Shown here: positions 17,922-27,143 of the stretch, piece after piece
How the letters are laid out: the number at the start of each line of letters is the position of its first letter
How positions within the stretch are numbered: the stretch's first letter is position 1
Assembly (NCBI GenBank): GCA_018648325.1
Contig: JABGRK010000014.1
Coordinates: 1,656 to 65,655 of the forward strand
From: Chloroflexota bacterium
GTDB lineage: Bacteria; Chloroflexota; Dehalococcoidia; JABGRK01
DNA: 64,000 nucleotides
Reading direction: 5' to 3'
The notes under the pieces: generated by a model
The model's input: only the letters and a program-made list of their open reading frames with translations
What the model was told of the DNA's origin: nothing
The model's database searches: none
Made by a program: the position numbers and the translations under genes

Positions 17922-17947
17922 ATTAAGCTATATCCTTTAAAAGGTTA

Positions 17948-18802
17948 TTATGATGTAGGCTCGTTACCGGCGCAAGGAATAAAGAGTTGCCTTCCGTATT
18001 CCGCGACGCCATAGTCGCCTATTATGGTTTGAACCTCATCTGACGTTAGAAACGTAACCAGGTTTTGTCCCATTTCAAGGTTAACGCTGGAATTGGTGTT
18101 ATCGGGATTGCAAGCAATCACTGAATATACGTTAAGCAATATTGCGCCCTCATCTACAACTGCAACCAGATCCAGTTTGGCTTGTTGCGCCAGAAAAGTG
18201 CCCATATCGCTTATGGTATATCCCTCCATTTCGCTGGCCATCAGCAGTGTTGGGCCCATACCTTTTGCTGCTTCTACATACCAGGTTCCGGCACCGACGA
18301 TTTCGGTGTCATAGTCGTATCCGGCGGCCGTCCAGATAGCTTTTTCCTTGCTGTGTGTGCCCGAGTCATCGCCACGGGATATGAACCTGCTGCTTGCATC
18401 GGTAAACAGCTTTTCAAGGGCATCTTCGGGGCTTAAGTCTCCTATGCCCGCCGGATCATCGGCTGGTCCTACGATCACAAAGTAGTTGTAGGCAAATGGC
18501 ACACGCTCGATTCCATAACCGTCAGCTACAAACTGCTGCTCGCGCGATTTGGAGTGCACTGCTATGGCATCGACATCGCCGCGCTTGCCATACTCAATAG
18601 CTATGCCTGTTCCGGCGCGCAGTATGTCCAGTTCAACATTGTAATCTTCCTCAAACATGGGCTCAAGAACACCCCACAAACCAGTGTCGTATAAGCTGGT
18701 TGTTGTTGATATAGCGACTCTGGTCTTTCCACAAGCTGCAGAGATTAAAGCCAAACACAGTATAAGTATCGTCGCGCCTAAAGCATAAATTATTCTTTTC
18801 AA
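17948..18802 (-). CDS. tupA: Tungstate-binding lipoprotein of the ABC importer
   Basis: The substrate-binding protein of the importer, 284 residues. A signal peptide ends in a lipobox with Cys24 (ISAAC), so it is anchored to the outer face of the membrane. The mature start RVAISTTTSLYDTGLWGVL carries the TTTS oxyanion-binding segment of TupA proteins, and SRGDDSGTHSKE is the second typical ligand loop. The start codon is TTG, with GGGAG eight bases before it. A Moco-type riboswitch and a terminator hairpin precede it, so expression probably falls when molybdenum or tungsten cofactor is abundant. Confidence 0.9.
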   Translation of the reverse strand: MKRIIYALGATILILCLALISAACGKTRVAISTTTSLYDTGLWGVLEPMFEEDYNVELDILRAGTGIAIEYGKRGDVDAIAVHSKSREQQFVADGYGIERVPFAYNYFVIVGPADDPAGIGDLSPEDALEKLFTDASSRFISRGDDSGTHSKEKAIWTAAGYDYDTEIVGAGTWYVEAAKGMGPTLLMASEMEGYTISDMGTFLAQQAKLDLVAVVDEGAILLNVYSVIACNPDNTNSSVNLEMGQNLVTFLTSDEVQTIIGDYGVAEYGRQLFIPCAGNEPTS

Positions 18803-18834
18803 CTACCAAACTCCCTATCTCGTTCATCGTCAAA

Positions 18835-18869
18835 TAAAAAAGCGCATCGCAAATGAAAAACGAAACGCT
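18835..18869 (-). terminator. Hairpin and T-run between riboswitch and tupA
   Basis: On the minus strand AGCGTTTCG (18869-18861) pairs with CGATGCGCT (18849-18841), with one mismatch and one G-U pair. A run of Ts follows. It lies between the riboswitch and tupA, where an expression platform for transcription control would be. Confidence 0.6.
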
Positions 18870-18885
18870 ATTTGGCAGTCACCAT
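18868..18885 (-). CDS. Possible 5-codon leader peptide
   Basis: Directly after the riboswitch, AAAGGAG is followed at seven-base spacing by an ATG and codons for M-V-T-A-K, then TAG. The stop overlaps the first bases of the terminator hairpin. The AAGGAG is also the 3' side of the riboswitch closing stem, so the reading frame may be fortuitous. Confidence 0.25.
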   Translation of the reverse strand: MVTAK

Positions 18886-18891
18886 AGTTGT

Positions 18892-18989
18892 TCTCCTTTC
18901 CAATTGCGGGAGGCAACACCGTTTCCAGTGGTACCCTATCGGCTTCCCAGCCCTGCGCTTAAGCGTTTAGGCTTTGGGTAGCTCGGAGA
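18892..18989 (-). promoter_or_regulatory. Moco/Tuco-type riboswitch (molybdenum cofactor RNA motif)
   Basis: On the minus strand the element opens with TCTCCGAGC and closes with GGAAAGGAGA, the two ends pairing as TCTCC/GGAGA. Inside are GGGAAGCCG, GGTACC, the hairpin CACTGGAAACGGTG and TTGCCTCCCGC. These blocks match the Moco RNA motif known upstream of molybdate/tungstate transport and cofactor genes. A short stem in the P3 position may be present, so Moco and tungsten-cofactor types cannot be told apart. It lies between a strong promoter and tupA. Confidence 0.85.
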
Positions 18990-19006
18990 TATATTTAATT
19001 ATTTAT

Positions 19007-19035
19007 ATTATATATTGCACTCAAAGCGTGGTCAA
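19007..19035 (-). promoter_or_regulatory. Promoter for the tup operon
   Basis: On the minus strand TTGACC (19035-19030) and TATAAT (19012-19007) are separated by 17 bases, a near-consensus sigma-70 promoter. Transcription would start about ten bases before the riboswitch. Confidence 0.75.
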
Positions 19036-19063
19036 GTTTGGGCGCACATCTTCTATTTTAGAG

Positions 19064-20857
19064 CTACTCCTTAGCTTTCTTTTCCTCTTCCACCTTAAGC
19101 CTTAGATCATGCAACAGTTCCGGTGGTACCGGCGAAGGTGATCCGGTCATGGGATCGGTGGCGCTTTGTGTTTTGGGGAAGGGGATGACCTCTCTGATAG
19201 TTTCTTCCTTGCACAGCAGCATGACGAACCTGTCTATGCCGGGCGCTATTCCGCCATGTGGTGGTGCGCCGTATTCGAACGCTTCGATCAGGTGGCCGAA
19301 ACGCTCTTTAATCTGGTCATCTGTATATCCCAGCAGGTTGAAGATTTTCTTCTGCATTTCCGGCTGGTGTATTCTGATGCTGCCGCTTGAGAGCTCGCAG
19401 CCGTTGCACACAAAATCGTAATGCCTTGCGCGTACTTTGCCGGGATCTGTGTCCAGCAGTGATATATCCTCATCATGCGGTGCTGTAAACGGGTGGTGCA
19501 TGGAGTCCCATCTGTTTTCCTCTTCTATGCGGTCGAACAGGGGGAAGTCGGTGATATAGCAGAACTTAAGTTCGTCGGGGTCGGTCAGATTCAGACGTTT
19601 TGCCATTTCCGTTCTCAGCCCGCTAAGCGCATTGTTGACCACCTTAGGGCTGTCGGCGACGACAAGTATCAGATCACCGGCTTTGGCATCAAGCCTTGTT
19701 ATCATTTGTTTTATTTGCTCGGCAGTAAGGAACTTGAGGACGCGTGATTTAACATCGTCATCGGTTTCGCCTATTGCCAGTGTGACCAGCCCTTTTGCGC
19801 CGTATGTTTTGACGAACTCGATAAGCTCGTCCTGCTGTTTGCGGGTGTAGTCAGCACTTCCCGGGGCACATATGCCTTTGATATGGCCGCCACTTGCCAG
19901 CACGGATTTGAACACACCGAACTCGGTATCATCAAACAGGTCGGAAAAGTCGGCAAACTCCATACCGAAGCGTATGTCCGGCTTGTCGGTGCCGAATCGC
20001 CTGACCACCTCTTTATAGGTATATCTGGGGAAAGGCTTGTTTATCTTAAAGCTGGGAGTCAGTGTCTCTATCATCTCGATAAACATCTGTTCCATCAAAC
20101 TTAAGATATCTTCTTCATCAACGAAGCTCATCTCAAGGTCAAGCTGGGTGAACTCCGGCTGGCGGTCGGCGCGCTGATCCTCGTCGCGGAAACAGCGGGC
20201 TATCTGAAAGTACTTCTCGAAACCGGCCACCATCAATAATTGCTTGAGCTGTTGTGGCGATTGCGGCAGTGCATAGAACTGGCCGGGATACAGCCTGCTG
20301 GGCACCAGATAGTCGCGTGCGCCTTCCGGAGTGCTCTTGAGCAGTATGGGAGTCTCTATTTCGATAAAACCCCTGTCCGAAAGGAAATCGCGCATGAACT
20401 TGATTACCCTGTGGCGCAGGATCATGTTGTACTGCATGTGCGGGCGTCGCAGGTCGAGATATCTATACTGAAGACGCAGGAACTCGTCAACATCCGACTC
20501 CTTGTTTATATAGAAGGGAGGCACCTTGGAGGTGTTGAGTATTTCAAGCTTGTTCACGTTCAGTTCTATCTCACCTGTGGGTAGATTTGTGTTCTCTGTT
20601 CCTTCCGGGCGTTTGGTTACCTCGCCAGTTACCTGAATTACATATTCGCTTCTGAGATCACCGGCAAGCGTGTGCACCTCTTTTGCTCGTTCGGGGTCAA
20701 ATACTATCTGAGTCAGGCCCTCGCGGTCGCGCAGGTCGATAAATATCAGCCCGCCATGATCGCGACGCCGGTTGACCCAGCCAGCCAGTGTTACACTATC
20801 GCCGGCGTTTTTAAGTGTCAGTTCACCACAGTTATGGGTTTTAAGCACGTTTTTCAC
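19064..20857 (-). CDS. aspS: Aspartate--tRNA ligase, bacterial type, probably non-discriminating
   Basis: A 597-residue class II synthetase of full bacterial length. It has an N-terminal OB domain (1-105), a catalytic core with motif 2 FRDEDQRADRQPEFTQ, the inserted GAD domain (about 290-410) and motif 3 GIAPGIDRFVMLL. It uses a GTG start. His34 (in RRRDHGG) and Gly86 (in KRPEGTEN) stand where E. coli AspRS has Leu30 and Lys81. His plus Gly at these places marks enzymes that also aspartylate tRNA-Asn for later amidation by GatCAB. The family call is certain; the broadened specificity is inference. Confidence 0.96.
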   Translation of the reverse strand: MKNVLKTHNCGELTLKNAGDSVTLAGWVNRRRDHGGLIFIDLRDREGLTQIVFDPERAKEVHTLAGDLRSEYVIQVTGEVTKRPEGTENTNLPTGEIELNVNKLEILNTSKVPPFYINKESDVDEFLRLQYRYLDLRRPHMQYNMILRHRVIKFMRDFLSDRGFIEIETPILLKSTPEGARDYLVPSRLYPGQFYALPQSPQQLKQLLMVAGFEKYFQIARCFRDEDQRADRQPEFTQLDLEMSFVDEEDILSLMEQMFIEMIETLTPSFKINKPFPRYTYKEVVRRFGTDKPDIRFGMEFADFSDLFDDTEFGVFKSVLASGGHIKGICAPGSADYTRKQQDELIEFVKTYGAKGLVTLAIGETDDDVKSRVLKFLTAEQIKQMITRLDAKAGDLILVVADSPKVVNNALSGLRTEMAKRLNLTDPDELKFCYITDFPLFDRIEEENRWDSMHHPFTAPHDEDISLLDTDPGKVRARHYDFVCNGCELSSGSIRIHQPEMQKKIFNLLGYTDDQIKERFGHLIEAFEYGAPPHGGIAPGIDRFVMLLCKEETIREVIPFPKTQSATDPMTGSPSPVPPELLHDLRLKVEEEKKAKE

Positions 20858-20999
20858 CTCTGCATTGAATTATAAGCTAAGGGGGTTGCCTTTTCAACAC
20901 ACAACCTTGACTTTGTAGCTACGAAATGCTAATATTTCAAGAGTTGTCTAAACATTAAAATTGGTAAAAACTATAACTGTATAGAGGAGAAAAAAGAGT

Positions 21000-22124
21000 A
21001 TGGATTTTAAACTTTCCGAGCAAAACAAGATGATCCAGACCATGGCAAGGGATTTTGCCGATAAGGAAATCGAGCCGATAGCAGAAGAGATTGACCTTAC
21101 CAGTAAGATCCCCGCAGATATGGCCACAAAGATGGGAAGCCTTGGCCTTATGGCCCCAACGGTACCCGAGGCATATGGTGGCCCCGGCCTTTCATTCCTG
21201 GACTATATTTTAATCGTTGAGCAGTTGGGCTATTCCAACATTGCAGTTGAGACCCTGATGGGAATTCACAGCTGCATGGCTGAGATGATCGACATTCTGG
21301 GCACGGAAGAGCAGAAGAAAAAATATCTGCCGAAGTGCTGCACAGGTGAGCACCTTACCAGTATCATGTTCACCGAGCCGGAGACCGGATCGGATGCAAA
21401 GGTTATTACCACAAGCGCGGTTGAGAGTGACGGCGGCTTCGTAGTCAACGGCACAAAGCGCTTCATCACACTGGCCCAGTTTGATGGCCCAGGCGTACTT
21501 TTTGCCAAGGACGATTCCGGTAGAATTTCCACCTTCATTCTTGAGAAGAATGGCGCCGGCTACAGCACCGAGAAACCCTGGAAGCTGATGGGTGTGCATG
21601 GTGGACTGACCGTAGATGTAAACATGGAAGATGTTAAAATGGCAGCCGATAGCAGGCTGGGCGAGAAAGCACAGGGCTACCGCGATCTGCTGCTGGCCAT
21701 TTCTCTTTCCAAGACCCGATTGTCATCCCGTAACGTTGGTGCGGCACAGGCTGCACTGGATGTTTCGGTACAATATTCCAAGGACAGACAGGCAAAGGGC
21801 CAGCCTATTTCCAAGCTTGCTTCTATTCAGTGGCTCATTGCTGAGATGGCCACCAGGGTTGAGGCTGCAAGGCTGATGTGCTACTGGACCGCATGTCTTA
21901 AGGACGATGGCGTGGATATCATCAAGCAGTCTGCAATGTGCAAGCTGTATGTAGCCAAAGCTACCGATGAGGTCGCTGACATGGGTATTCAGGTACACGG
22001 TGCATATGGTTACTGTCAGGACTACAAGATCGAGCGCCTGTTCAGAGACATCAGGTTGCTTAGAATTCTTGAGGGAACCGACGAGATTCAGAGAGCGATT
22101 GTGGGCGGTTACACACTTCTATAA
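21000..22124 (+). CDS. Acyl-CoA dehydrogenase
   Basis: A 374-residue FAD enzyme that introduces a trans-2 double bond into acyl-CoA and passes electrons to an electron-transfer flavoprotein. SIMFTEPETGSDA and FVVNGTKRFIT form the flavin and substrate region. The C-terminus has RILEGTDEIQRAIVGG, with the glutamate in EGT at the catalytic base position. A strong AGAGGAG ribosome site precedes the ATG and a clear terminator follows, so it is a single-gene transcript. Its chain-length preference cannot be read; no other beta-oxidation or ETF gene is nearby. Confidence 0.95.
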   Translation: MDFKLSEQNKMIQTMARDFADKEIEPIAEEIDLTSKIPADMATKMGSLGLMAPTVPEAYGGPGLSFLDYILIVEQLGYSNIAVETLMGIHSCMAEMIDILGTEEQKKKYLPKCCTGEHLTSIMFTEPETGSDAKVITTSAVESDGGFVVNGTKRFITLAQFDGPGVLFAKDDSGRISTFILEKNGAGYSTEKPWKLMGVHGGLTVDVNMEDVKMAADSRLGEKAQGYRDLLLAISLSKTRLSSRNVGAAQAALDVSVQYSKDRQAKGQPISKLASIQWLIAEMATRVEAARLMCYWTACLKDDGVDIIKQSAMCKLYVAKATDEVADMGIQVHGAYGYCQDYKIERLFRDIRLLRILEGTDEIQRAIVGGYTLL

Positions 22125-22152
22125 GCAATTGCAAAATAGTTAATTGAACTTA

Positions 22153-22185
22153 ACAAGCCGGGGATAAATCTCCGGCTTGTTTTTA
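22153..22185 (+). terminator. Intrinsic terminator after acyl-CoA dehydrogenase
   Basis: ACAAGCCGG (22153-22161) pairs with CCGGCTTGT (22172-22180), with a small loop between, and is followed by a run of Ts. Confidence 0.85.
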
Positions 22186-22260
22186 TTTGCCCTCGAGTTT
22201 ATACTTGCTCCAGTCTGCTATTTTCATATCAAATCTGTCGAACACTTATGGAGGTGATTC

Positions 22261-22848
22261 ATGCCAAGCTTGATTGATGCCGAGCGTCAGTACTATGTTG
22301 TGAAGGAAAAGTTTTGGGATTCTGGTAGTGGCGACATAAACGATGAAGGTGGCGCCACAATAGGCAAGATGGATAGAAAATTCTTCTCTCTTCGTGCCGC
22401 AATAGATGTTACAGAGGCCGATGGCACCACGCTATTTACAGTAAGCAAAAAATTGGTATCCTTGAGAACCAGTTATGATATTAAGGATGAAAATGACGAG
22501 CTTTTAGGCAGAACCAAAAAGAAGCTTTTATCATTCAGACCCAAGATGTGGATGGAAGATGCCGAGGGCAGAAAGCTGCTTTGGGCCCAAGGTTCCTACA
22601 TGGGGTGGGATTTTGAGCTTAAAGATAACACGGGGCAGATAATTGGGCAGGTGCGAAAAGCAGACAGGATGCGAGACGTTTTTCTTGGGGGAATGTTTGA
22701 TTTTTCTGATACATACGCACTTCAGATTATGGAACCAAGCTTTGACAGACGTCTATTGCTTGGCATGGTTATTGCCATAGATAACAGTGTGCACGATAAA
22801 AAAGGATCGCGTGGTCGTGGTGGTGGCGGTTTCCGCTTCGGGCGATAG
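22261..22848 (+). CDS. LURP-one-related (LOR) family protein
   Basis: A 195-residue protein of the LURP-one/Tubby-like beta-barrel family. The pattern of paired strands (FFSLRAAIDVTEADGTTLFTV and its repeats, then YMGWDFELKDNTGQIIGQV) is visible. Bacterial members are uncharacterised; the fold suggests membrane-lipid or small-ligand binding. The tail is Gly/Arg-rich and probably disordered. GGAGG lies six bases before the ATG. It ends three bases from the convergent SDR gene. Confidence 0.8.
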   Translation: MPSLIDAERQYYVVKEKFWDSGSGDINDEGGATIGKMDRKFFSLRAAIDVTEADGTTLFTVSKKLVSLRTSYDIKDENDELLGRTKKKLLSFRPKMWMEDAEGRKLLWAQGSYMGWDFELKDNTGQIIGQVRKADRMRDVFLGGMFDFSDTYALQIMEPSFDRRLLLGMVIAIDNSVHDKKGSRGRGGGGFRFGR

Positions 22849-22851
22849 GTT

Positions 22852-23640
22852 TTAGTGCAGCGATGAGCCTCCGTCTACTGTAAGCGCCGAGCCGGTCATG
22901 AAATCGCTGGCATCGGAGATTAGGTAGGTCAGGGGGCCAACAAGATCTTCCGGTGTGCCCCGGCGTTTGATGATTTGTCCGGCGACGGGGCCTCCTTTTC
23001 CCTCAAAGCCCTTTACATTGCGCATCGCTTGTCCCAGTTTTACGCTTGCCTCACCCGATATAGCCCCGGGACACAGGGCATTTACAGTGATCCCCCCGCC
23101 ACTCATTTCGGCTAGTTCGCGTGCCATAGCGCGTGACATGGAAACGATTGCTCCTTTAGAGGCTACGTAGTGCATAAACATAGCTTTGCCCTCAAAGGCT
23201 ACGCTTGAGGCAACATTGATTATTTTGCCCTTGCCCTGTTTTACCAGTTGCGGCGCAACTGCCCTGGCGCAGTTCCACGCTCCTTTGACATTGACATTCA
23301 TCATCCTGTCCCATTCATCCTCTGTAATCTGAGTGAAAGGTTTGGGGTCGATGCCATAGTAGATGGCGGCGTTATTGACCAGTGCGTCTATACGCTCGTA
23401 GGCATCAAGTGTTGCCGTTACCATCTGTTGCACGCTTTTGAAGTCGGTGACGTCTGTAGGCGCGAATATGGCCTGTCCGCCGCTCGTTTTTATCGCTTCA
23501 AGGGTTTGCATTCCAGTAGTTTCGTTTATTTCGGCGACAACGACTTTTGCGCCGTCGGAAGCTAGTACTTTAGCATAGGTTCTGCCTATTCCCTGACCGG
23601 CGCCGGTTACTATTACAACCTTATTCTTTACTGTTATCAC
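22852..23640 (-). CDS. SDR-family oxidoreductase, 3-oxoacyl reductase-like
   Basis: A 262-residue short-chain dehydrogenase. The NAD(P)-binding loop is VTGAGQGIGRTY (about residues 11-22), NNAAIYYGID follows, and the catalytic Ser and Tyr-x-x-x-Lys are in INVASS and HYVASKGA. The acidic residue after strand 2 (VVVAEIN) favours NAD over NADP. It uses a GTG start four bases after the P-type ATPase stop, so the two are co-transcribed although no functional link is obvious. Substrate unknown. Confidence 0.9.
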   Translation of the reverse strand: MITVKNKVVIVTGAGQGIGRTYAKVLASDGAKVVVAEINETTGMQTLEAIKTSGGQAIFAPTDVTDFKSVQQMVTATLDAYERIDALVNNAAIYYGIDPKPFTQITEDEWDRMMNVNVKGAWNCARAVAPQLVKQGKGKIINVASSVAFEGKAMFMHYVASKGAIVSMSRAMARELAEMSGGGITVNALCPGAISGEASVKLGQAMRNVKGFEGKGGPVAGQIIKRRGTPEDLVGPLTYLISDASDFMTGSALTVDGGSSLH

Positions 23641-23643
23641 TTT

Positions 23644-26379
23644 TTAATCTCCACTATCGGCTGCAACCGATCTCTTGAATGGCCTGAATTTACCCATATT
23701 AAACAGCTCTGGGAAAAATATCTTGCGAACCTCTTCGATAACAAACAGGGCAGCGCCTGCTATCAGCACTATACCCCACTGCGAGATATTAAGCGGCGCC
23801 GTTTTAAACGCATCAGAAAGGAATGGTATGTATATCACCGCCATTTGCAGCACCACCGCTATCCCGACGCCCATGAGCAGCCATTTGTTTTTAAGTATAC
23901 CTAAGGTGAAAATCGTGTGCTCATCGGAGCGGGCGTTAAACGCGCGTACCCATGAGAATGCCGTTATGGAGCAGAAGGCCATGGTTTGAGCTATCATTAT
24001 TCCTGCCTCATCGTCGCCATAGTGTCCCAGAGCCCATTTAAAGATAAAGAAGATAGAAAGGCTCATCAGCATTGCAAGGAAGCATATGCGCAGCAGTAGT
24101 CCCGGATATATCAGGCCTACCTTAGGGTGACGTGGAGGTTGTTTCAGTTCGTCGCCGAACTTGGGCTCAAGTCCCAGCGGTATTTCCACGGATGTGTCTG
24201 TTACCAGGTTTACCCATATGATCTGTACTGCCAGCAGCGGTGCGTATCCGGTAAAGGATACTGCCAGAAGCAGTGATATTATCTCGCCCAGATTGGTACT
24301 GAGTGAGAAGAAAACCACATTGCGCAGTCGGTTGAATATAGCCCTGCCCTCGTCCACGGCGGCAACCACCGAGGAGAAGTTGTCGTCGGCCAGCACCATA
24401 TCGCTGGACTCCTTGGCCACGTCTGTGCCGGTAATACCCATGGCTATGCCGATGTTGGCTGCTTTAAGTGCCGGTGCATCGTTTACGCCGTCCCCTGTCA
24501 TGCCAACCACGTGCCCGCGCGCTTTTAGCGCGTTAACTATCTTTAGTTTTTGCAGCGGTTCTATGCGCGCAAAAACGTTTATATCCTCAACTATCTCACA
24601 GAGCTGCTCATCGCTCATACCCTCAAGCTCGCCGCCCGTTATAGCCTTACCTGTTCCCAGTCCTATTTTCCCGGCGATTGCCTGCGCCGTTATATTGTTG
24701 TCGCCGGTGATCATTATTACCCTGATGCCTGCACCGTGGCATAGCTCAATTGCCTCTTTTGCCTCGTCGCGCGGTGGATCAGCCATGCCCATGAGTCCGG
24801 CAAAAACCAGCGATCCCTGTAGGTGCTCGTCTTCTATATCGTCTATTTCGGGAGGGAACTGGGCGTAGGCGGTGGCGATAACGCGCATGGCCTGTTTGGC
24901 CATATCCTCATTGGCCTTCAAAACGTCATCGATATACTGCTGGGTGATCTTGACCTCTTTGCCGTCCTTTATGATGCTACTGCTTAGGGCCAGCAACTTT
25001 TCCGGAGCGCCTTTGATATAAGCGACATTGCCTTTTGCAGTGGGATGCAGCGTGGCCATATACATCTTGTCGCTCTGGAATGGTATCTCATCAATGCGCC
25101 TGAATTTTTTGTCCAGCTTTTCTTTATCCATCCCCGCCTTGGCGGCTGCAACTACCAGCGAACCCTCGGTGGGGTCTCCGTAAATGCTGCTTTCGCCTTT
25201 TTCTTCTGTCAGCAGGGCGTCATTGCACAAGGCTCCGATTCTGAGCATAAGGCTTAACGAGTCGTTATCGGCCGGATCGATTATTTTGTCGCCTTGCTTA
25301 AACTCCCCCTCCGGTTCGTACCCGTCGCCGGTAACTTCTATCCACTGGCCGCCGAGGTATATCTTGTGCACCGTCATTTCATTAAGTGTCAGCGTTCCTG
25401 TTTTGTCCGAACATATAACGGTTGCCGAACCCAGCGTTTCCACCGCTGCCAGCTTGCGGATTATAGCATTGCGGTTTGCCATTTTGCGCATGCCGATGGC
25501 AAGCACCACGGTGACCACGGCAGGCAGCCCCTCTGGTATAGCGGAGACAGCGGCAGCAACAGCTACCATGAATATCTTAATCCCAGGCAGCCCTTTTTCG
25601 ATACCGACAATTACCAGCAGGGCGCATATGCCAAGGAAAATACCCACGATGTAACGGGATAGTTTGCTGATACCCTTTTGCAGTGGCGTTTTTGGTGTTT
25701 CTACCTCGGCGATGGCGGTGGCGATTTTGCCCATCTGGGTGCTCATACCTGTTTGGGTTATCATCGCCGTGGCGCGGCCATAAGTGACTATGGTGCTCAT
25801 AAATACCAGGTTTTTTCGCTCGGCAAGAGATACTTTTTGGCCTAGCGCTCTTGTGTGTTTTTCCACCGGCATAGATTCACCGGTGAGCGTGGATTCGTTT
25901 ATCTTGAGGTTGGACACTTCAATAAGGCGTGCATCGGCGGGCACCCTGTCGCCCGTTTCCAGAAGTATGATGTCTCCGGGCACCAGTTTGGTGGCCGGTA
26001 TCAGCTCTATTTTACCGTTACGCTTTACCTTTGCCTTGGGTGCGGCTGTTTTAAGCAGCGCCTCCATTGCCTTTTCGGCGCGTGTTTCCTGGATGTAGCC
26101 GATGGTGGCATTCAGCCCCAGTACTATCAGAACGACTACTGCGTCTATGTAGTGGCCTACAGCGATCGATATAATAGCTGCTGCTAGCAGAACGTATATC
26201 AGGGGACTGAGGAATTGCCGTGCAAAAACGATGATGGCGGGAGGTTTTGGCTTGCCCTTAAGCACGTTTGGACCGTGTGTTCTAAGGCGGTTTTTGGCTT
26301 CAATAGCAGAAATACCTGTGCGTTTGGTATCAAGTTCTTTTAAGGCGTCATTGGGAGCAAGTGTGTGCCATAGCTTCAT
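23644..26379 (-). CDS. P-type cation-transporting ATPase, type II (Ca2+-ATPase-like)
   Basis: This 911-residue pump exports a cation using ATP. It begins with an N-terminal cation ATPase domain. The actuator motif TGES lies near residue 167. The membrane motif PEGL (282-285) is typical of Ca2+-type pumps. Asp325 in SDKTGTLT is the phosphorylated residue, and TGDGVNDAPAL closes the P domain. A C-terminal six-helix domain follows. Length and motifs fit prokaryotic SERCA/PMCA-like pumps. Calcium is likely but manganese or sodium cannot be excluded. Confidence 0.93.
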   Translation of the reverse strand: MKLWHTLAPNDALKELDTKRTGISAIEAKNRLRTHGPNVLKGKPKPPAIIVFARQFLSPLIYVLLAAAIISIAVGHYIDAVVVLIVLGLNATIGYIQETRAEKAMEALLKTAAPKAKVKRNGKIELIPATKLVPGDIILLETGDRVPADARLIEVSNLKINESTLTGESMPVEKHTRALGQKVSLAERKNLVFMSTIVTYGRATAMITQTGMSTQMGKIATAIAEVETPKTPLQKGISKLSRYIVGIFLGICALLVIVGIEKGLPGIKIFMVAVAAAVSAIPEGLPAVVTVVLAIGMRKMANRNAIIRKLAAVETLGSATVICSDKTGTLTLNEMTVHKIYLGGQWIEVTGDGYEPEGEFKQGDKIIDPADNDSLSLMLRIGALCNDALLTEEKGESSIYGDPTEGSLVVAAAKAGMDKEKLDKKFRRIDEIPFQSDKMYMATLHPTAKGNVAYIKGAPEKLLALSSSIIKDGKEVKITQQYIDDVLKANEDMAKQAMRVIATAYAQFPPEIDDIEDEHLQGSLVFAGLMGMADPPRDEAKEAIELCHGAGIRVIMITGDNNITAQAIAGKIGLGTGKAITGGELEGMSDEQLCEIVEDINVFARIEPLQKLKIVNALKARGHVVGMTGDGVNDAPALKAANIGIAMGITGTDVAKESSDMVLADDNFSSVVAAVDEGRAIFNRLRNVVFFSLSTNLGEIISLLLAVSFTGYAPLLAVQIIWVNLVTDTSVEIPLGLEPKFGDELKQPPRHPKVGLIYPGLLLRICFLAMLMSLSIFFIFKWALGHYGDDEAGIMIAQTMAFCSITAFSWVRAFNARSDEHTIFTLGILKNKWLLMGVGIAVVLQMAVIYIPFLSDAFKTAPLNISQWGIVLIAGAALFVIEEVRKIFFPELFNMGKFRPFKRSVAADSGD

Positions 26380-26436
26380 GCTCCATACTATAGCATAAAG
26401 GTGGCCTAAGCTGCGAGGTGTTTTATATTATTGCTT

Positions 26437-27057
26437 TTAGGTCATATCATCCAGATGAGACGTGTCGTTCATTCTGATTATTTGACGAGGCTGGTTATCC
26501 CTGATTCTTATTTCTGTTATCGACGTGTTGCCTATTTCTATTTTGCGATAGATGCTGGTGGGCACACACAGAATGTGTGCTACCATCACTCTGATGATGA
26601 TATCGTGGGTGACGATTACTACATGTTTGCCGATGTTTTGTTGCAGCACTTGCTCAAATGCGGTTGCTGAGCGCTTAGCTACTTGTGTGAAGCTTTCACC
26701 ATTGGGCCAGTCAAGCCCAGATGGGTCGATGCGGGATTGTTTCCACATATCGGGCCATTTTTGGCCAACCTCTTCTGCCTGCAGTCCCTGCCAGTCTCCC
26801 AGGTTGATCTCAATCAGATCGTCCATGATGATCAGCTCAAGGTTGTGCTCTTTGGCAACTGCTTTAGCTGTGGAGAGTGTTCGTTTGAGAGGACTGGAGT
26901 AGATGGTATCGATTTGGGTGCTGACCAGTCGTTTGGAGAGCAATCGGGCTTGTTCATATCCCGTCTGGTTCAAATCTTCCTGGGACCAGCCCGAATAGTA
27001 TTCGTTTACATTACCATTGGTTTGCCCGTGGCGAATAAGCAACACGGTTGTTTCCAT
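26437..27057 (-). CDS. Histidine phosphatase family (phosphoglycerate mutase-like)
   Basis: About 206 residues with the catalytic RHG motif at LIRHGQTNGN near the start and the second histidine in VVIVTHDIIIR. YSSPLKRTLSTA is the usual phosphate-pocket segment. The family includes phosphoglycerate mutases, alpha-ribazole phosphatases and broad acid phosphatases, and the exact substrate is not clear. Upstream GTG and ATG codons exist, but the ATG at 27057 has TGGAG six bases before it. It is transcribed leftward, separately from the ATPase gene by 57 bases. Confidence 0.88.
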   Translation of the reverse strand: METTVLLIRHGQTNGNVNEYYSGWSQEDLNQTGYEQARLLSKRLVSTQIDTIYSSPLKRTLSTAKAVAKEHNLELIIMDDLIEINLGDWQGLQAEEVGQKWPDMWKQSRIDPSGLDWPNGESFTQVAKRSATAFEQVLQQNIGKHVVIVTHDIIIRVMVAHILCVPTSIYRKIEIGNTSITEIRIRDNQPRQIIRMNDTSHLDDMT

Positions 27058-27143
27058 CAGCATCTCCACTTCGGCACCAGGCTATGCTTATAGTATAAAC
27101 GAAAGATGTCATGTATGCGAGGATATGAGAGAGAAAGTGCGTT

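Noticed and set aside
15158-18802. A multi-gene defence system of the TIR-like gene with the downstream ABC genes
   Set aside because: The ABC genes are a standard tungstate importer with their own riboswitch; the TIR-like gene has a separate promoter.
24161-24868. 235-codon Ser-rich frame opposite the P-type ATPase
   Set aside because: It lies wholly inside a gene with complete P-ATPase motifs and has no recognisable domain.
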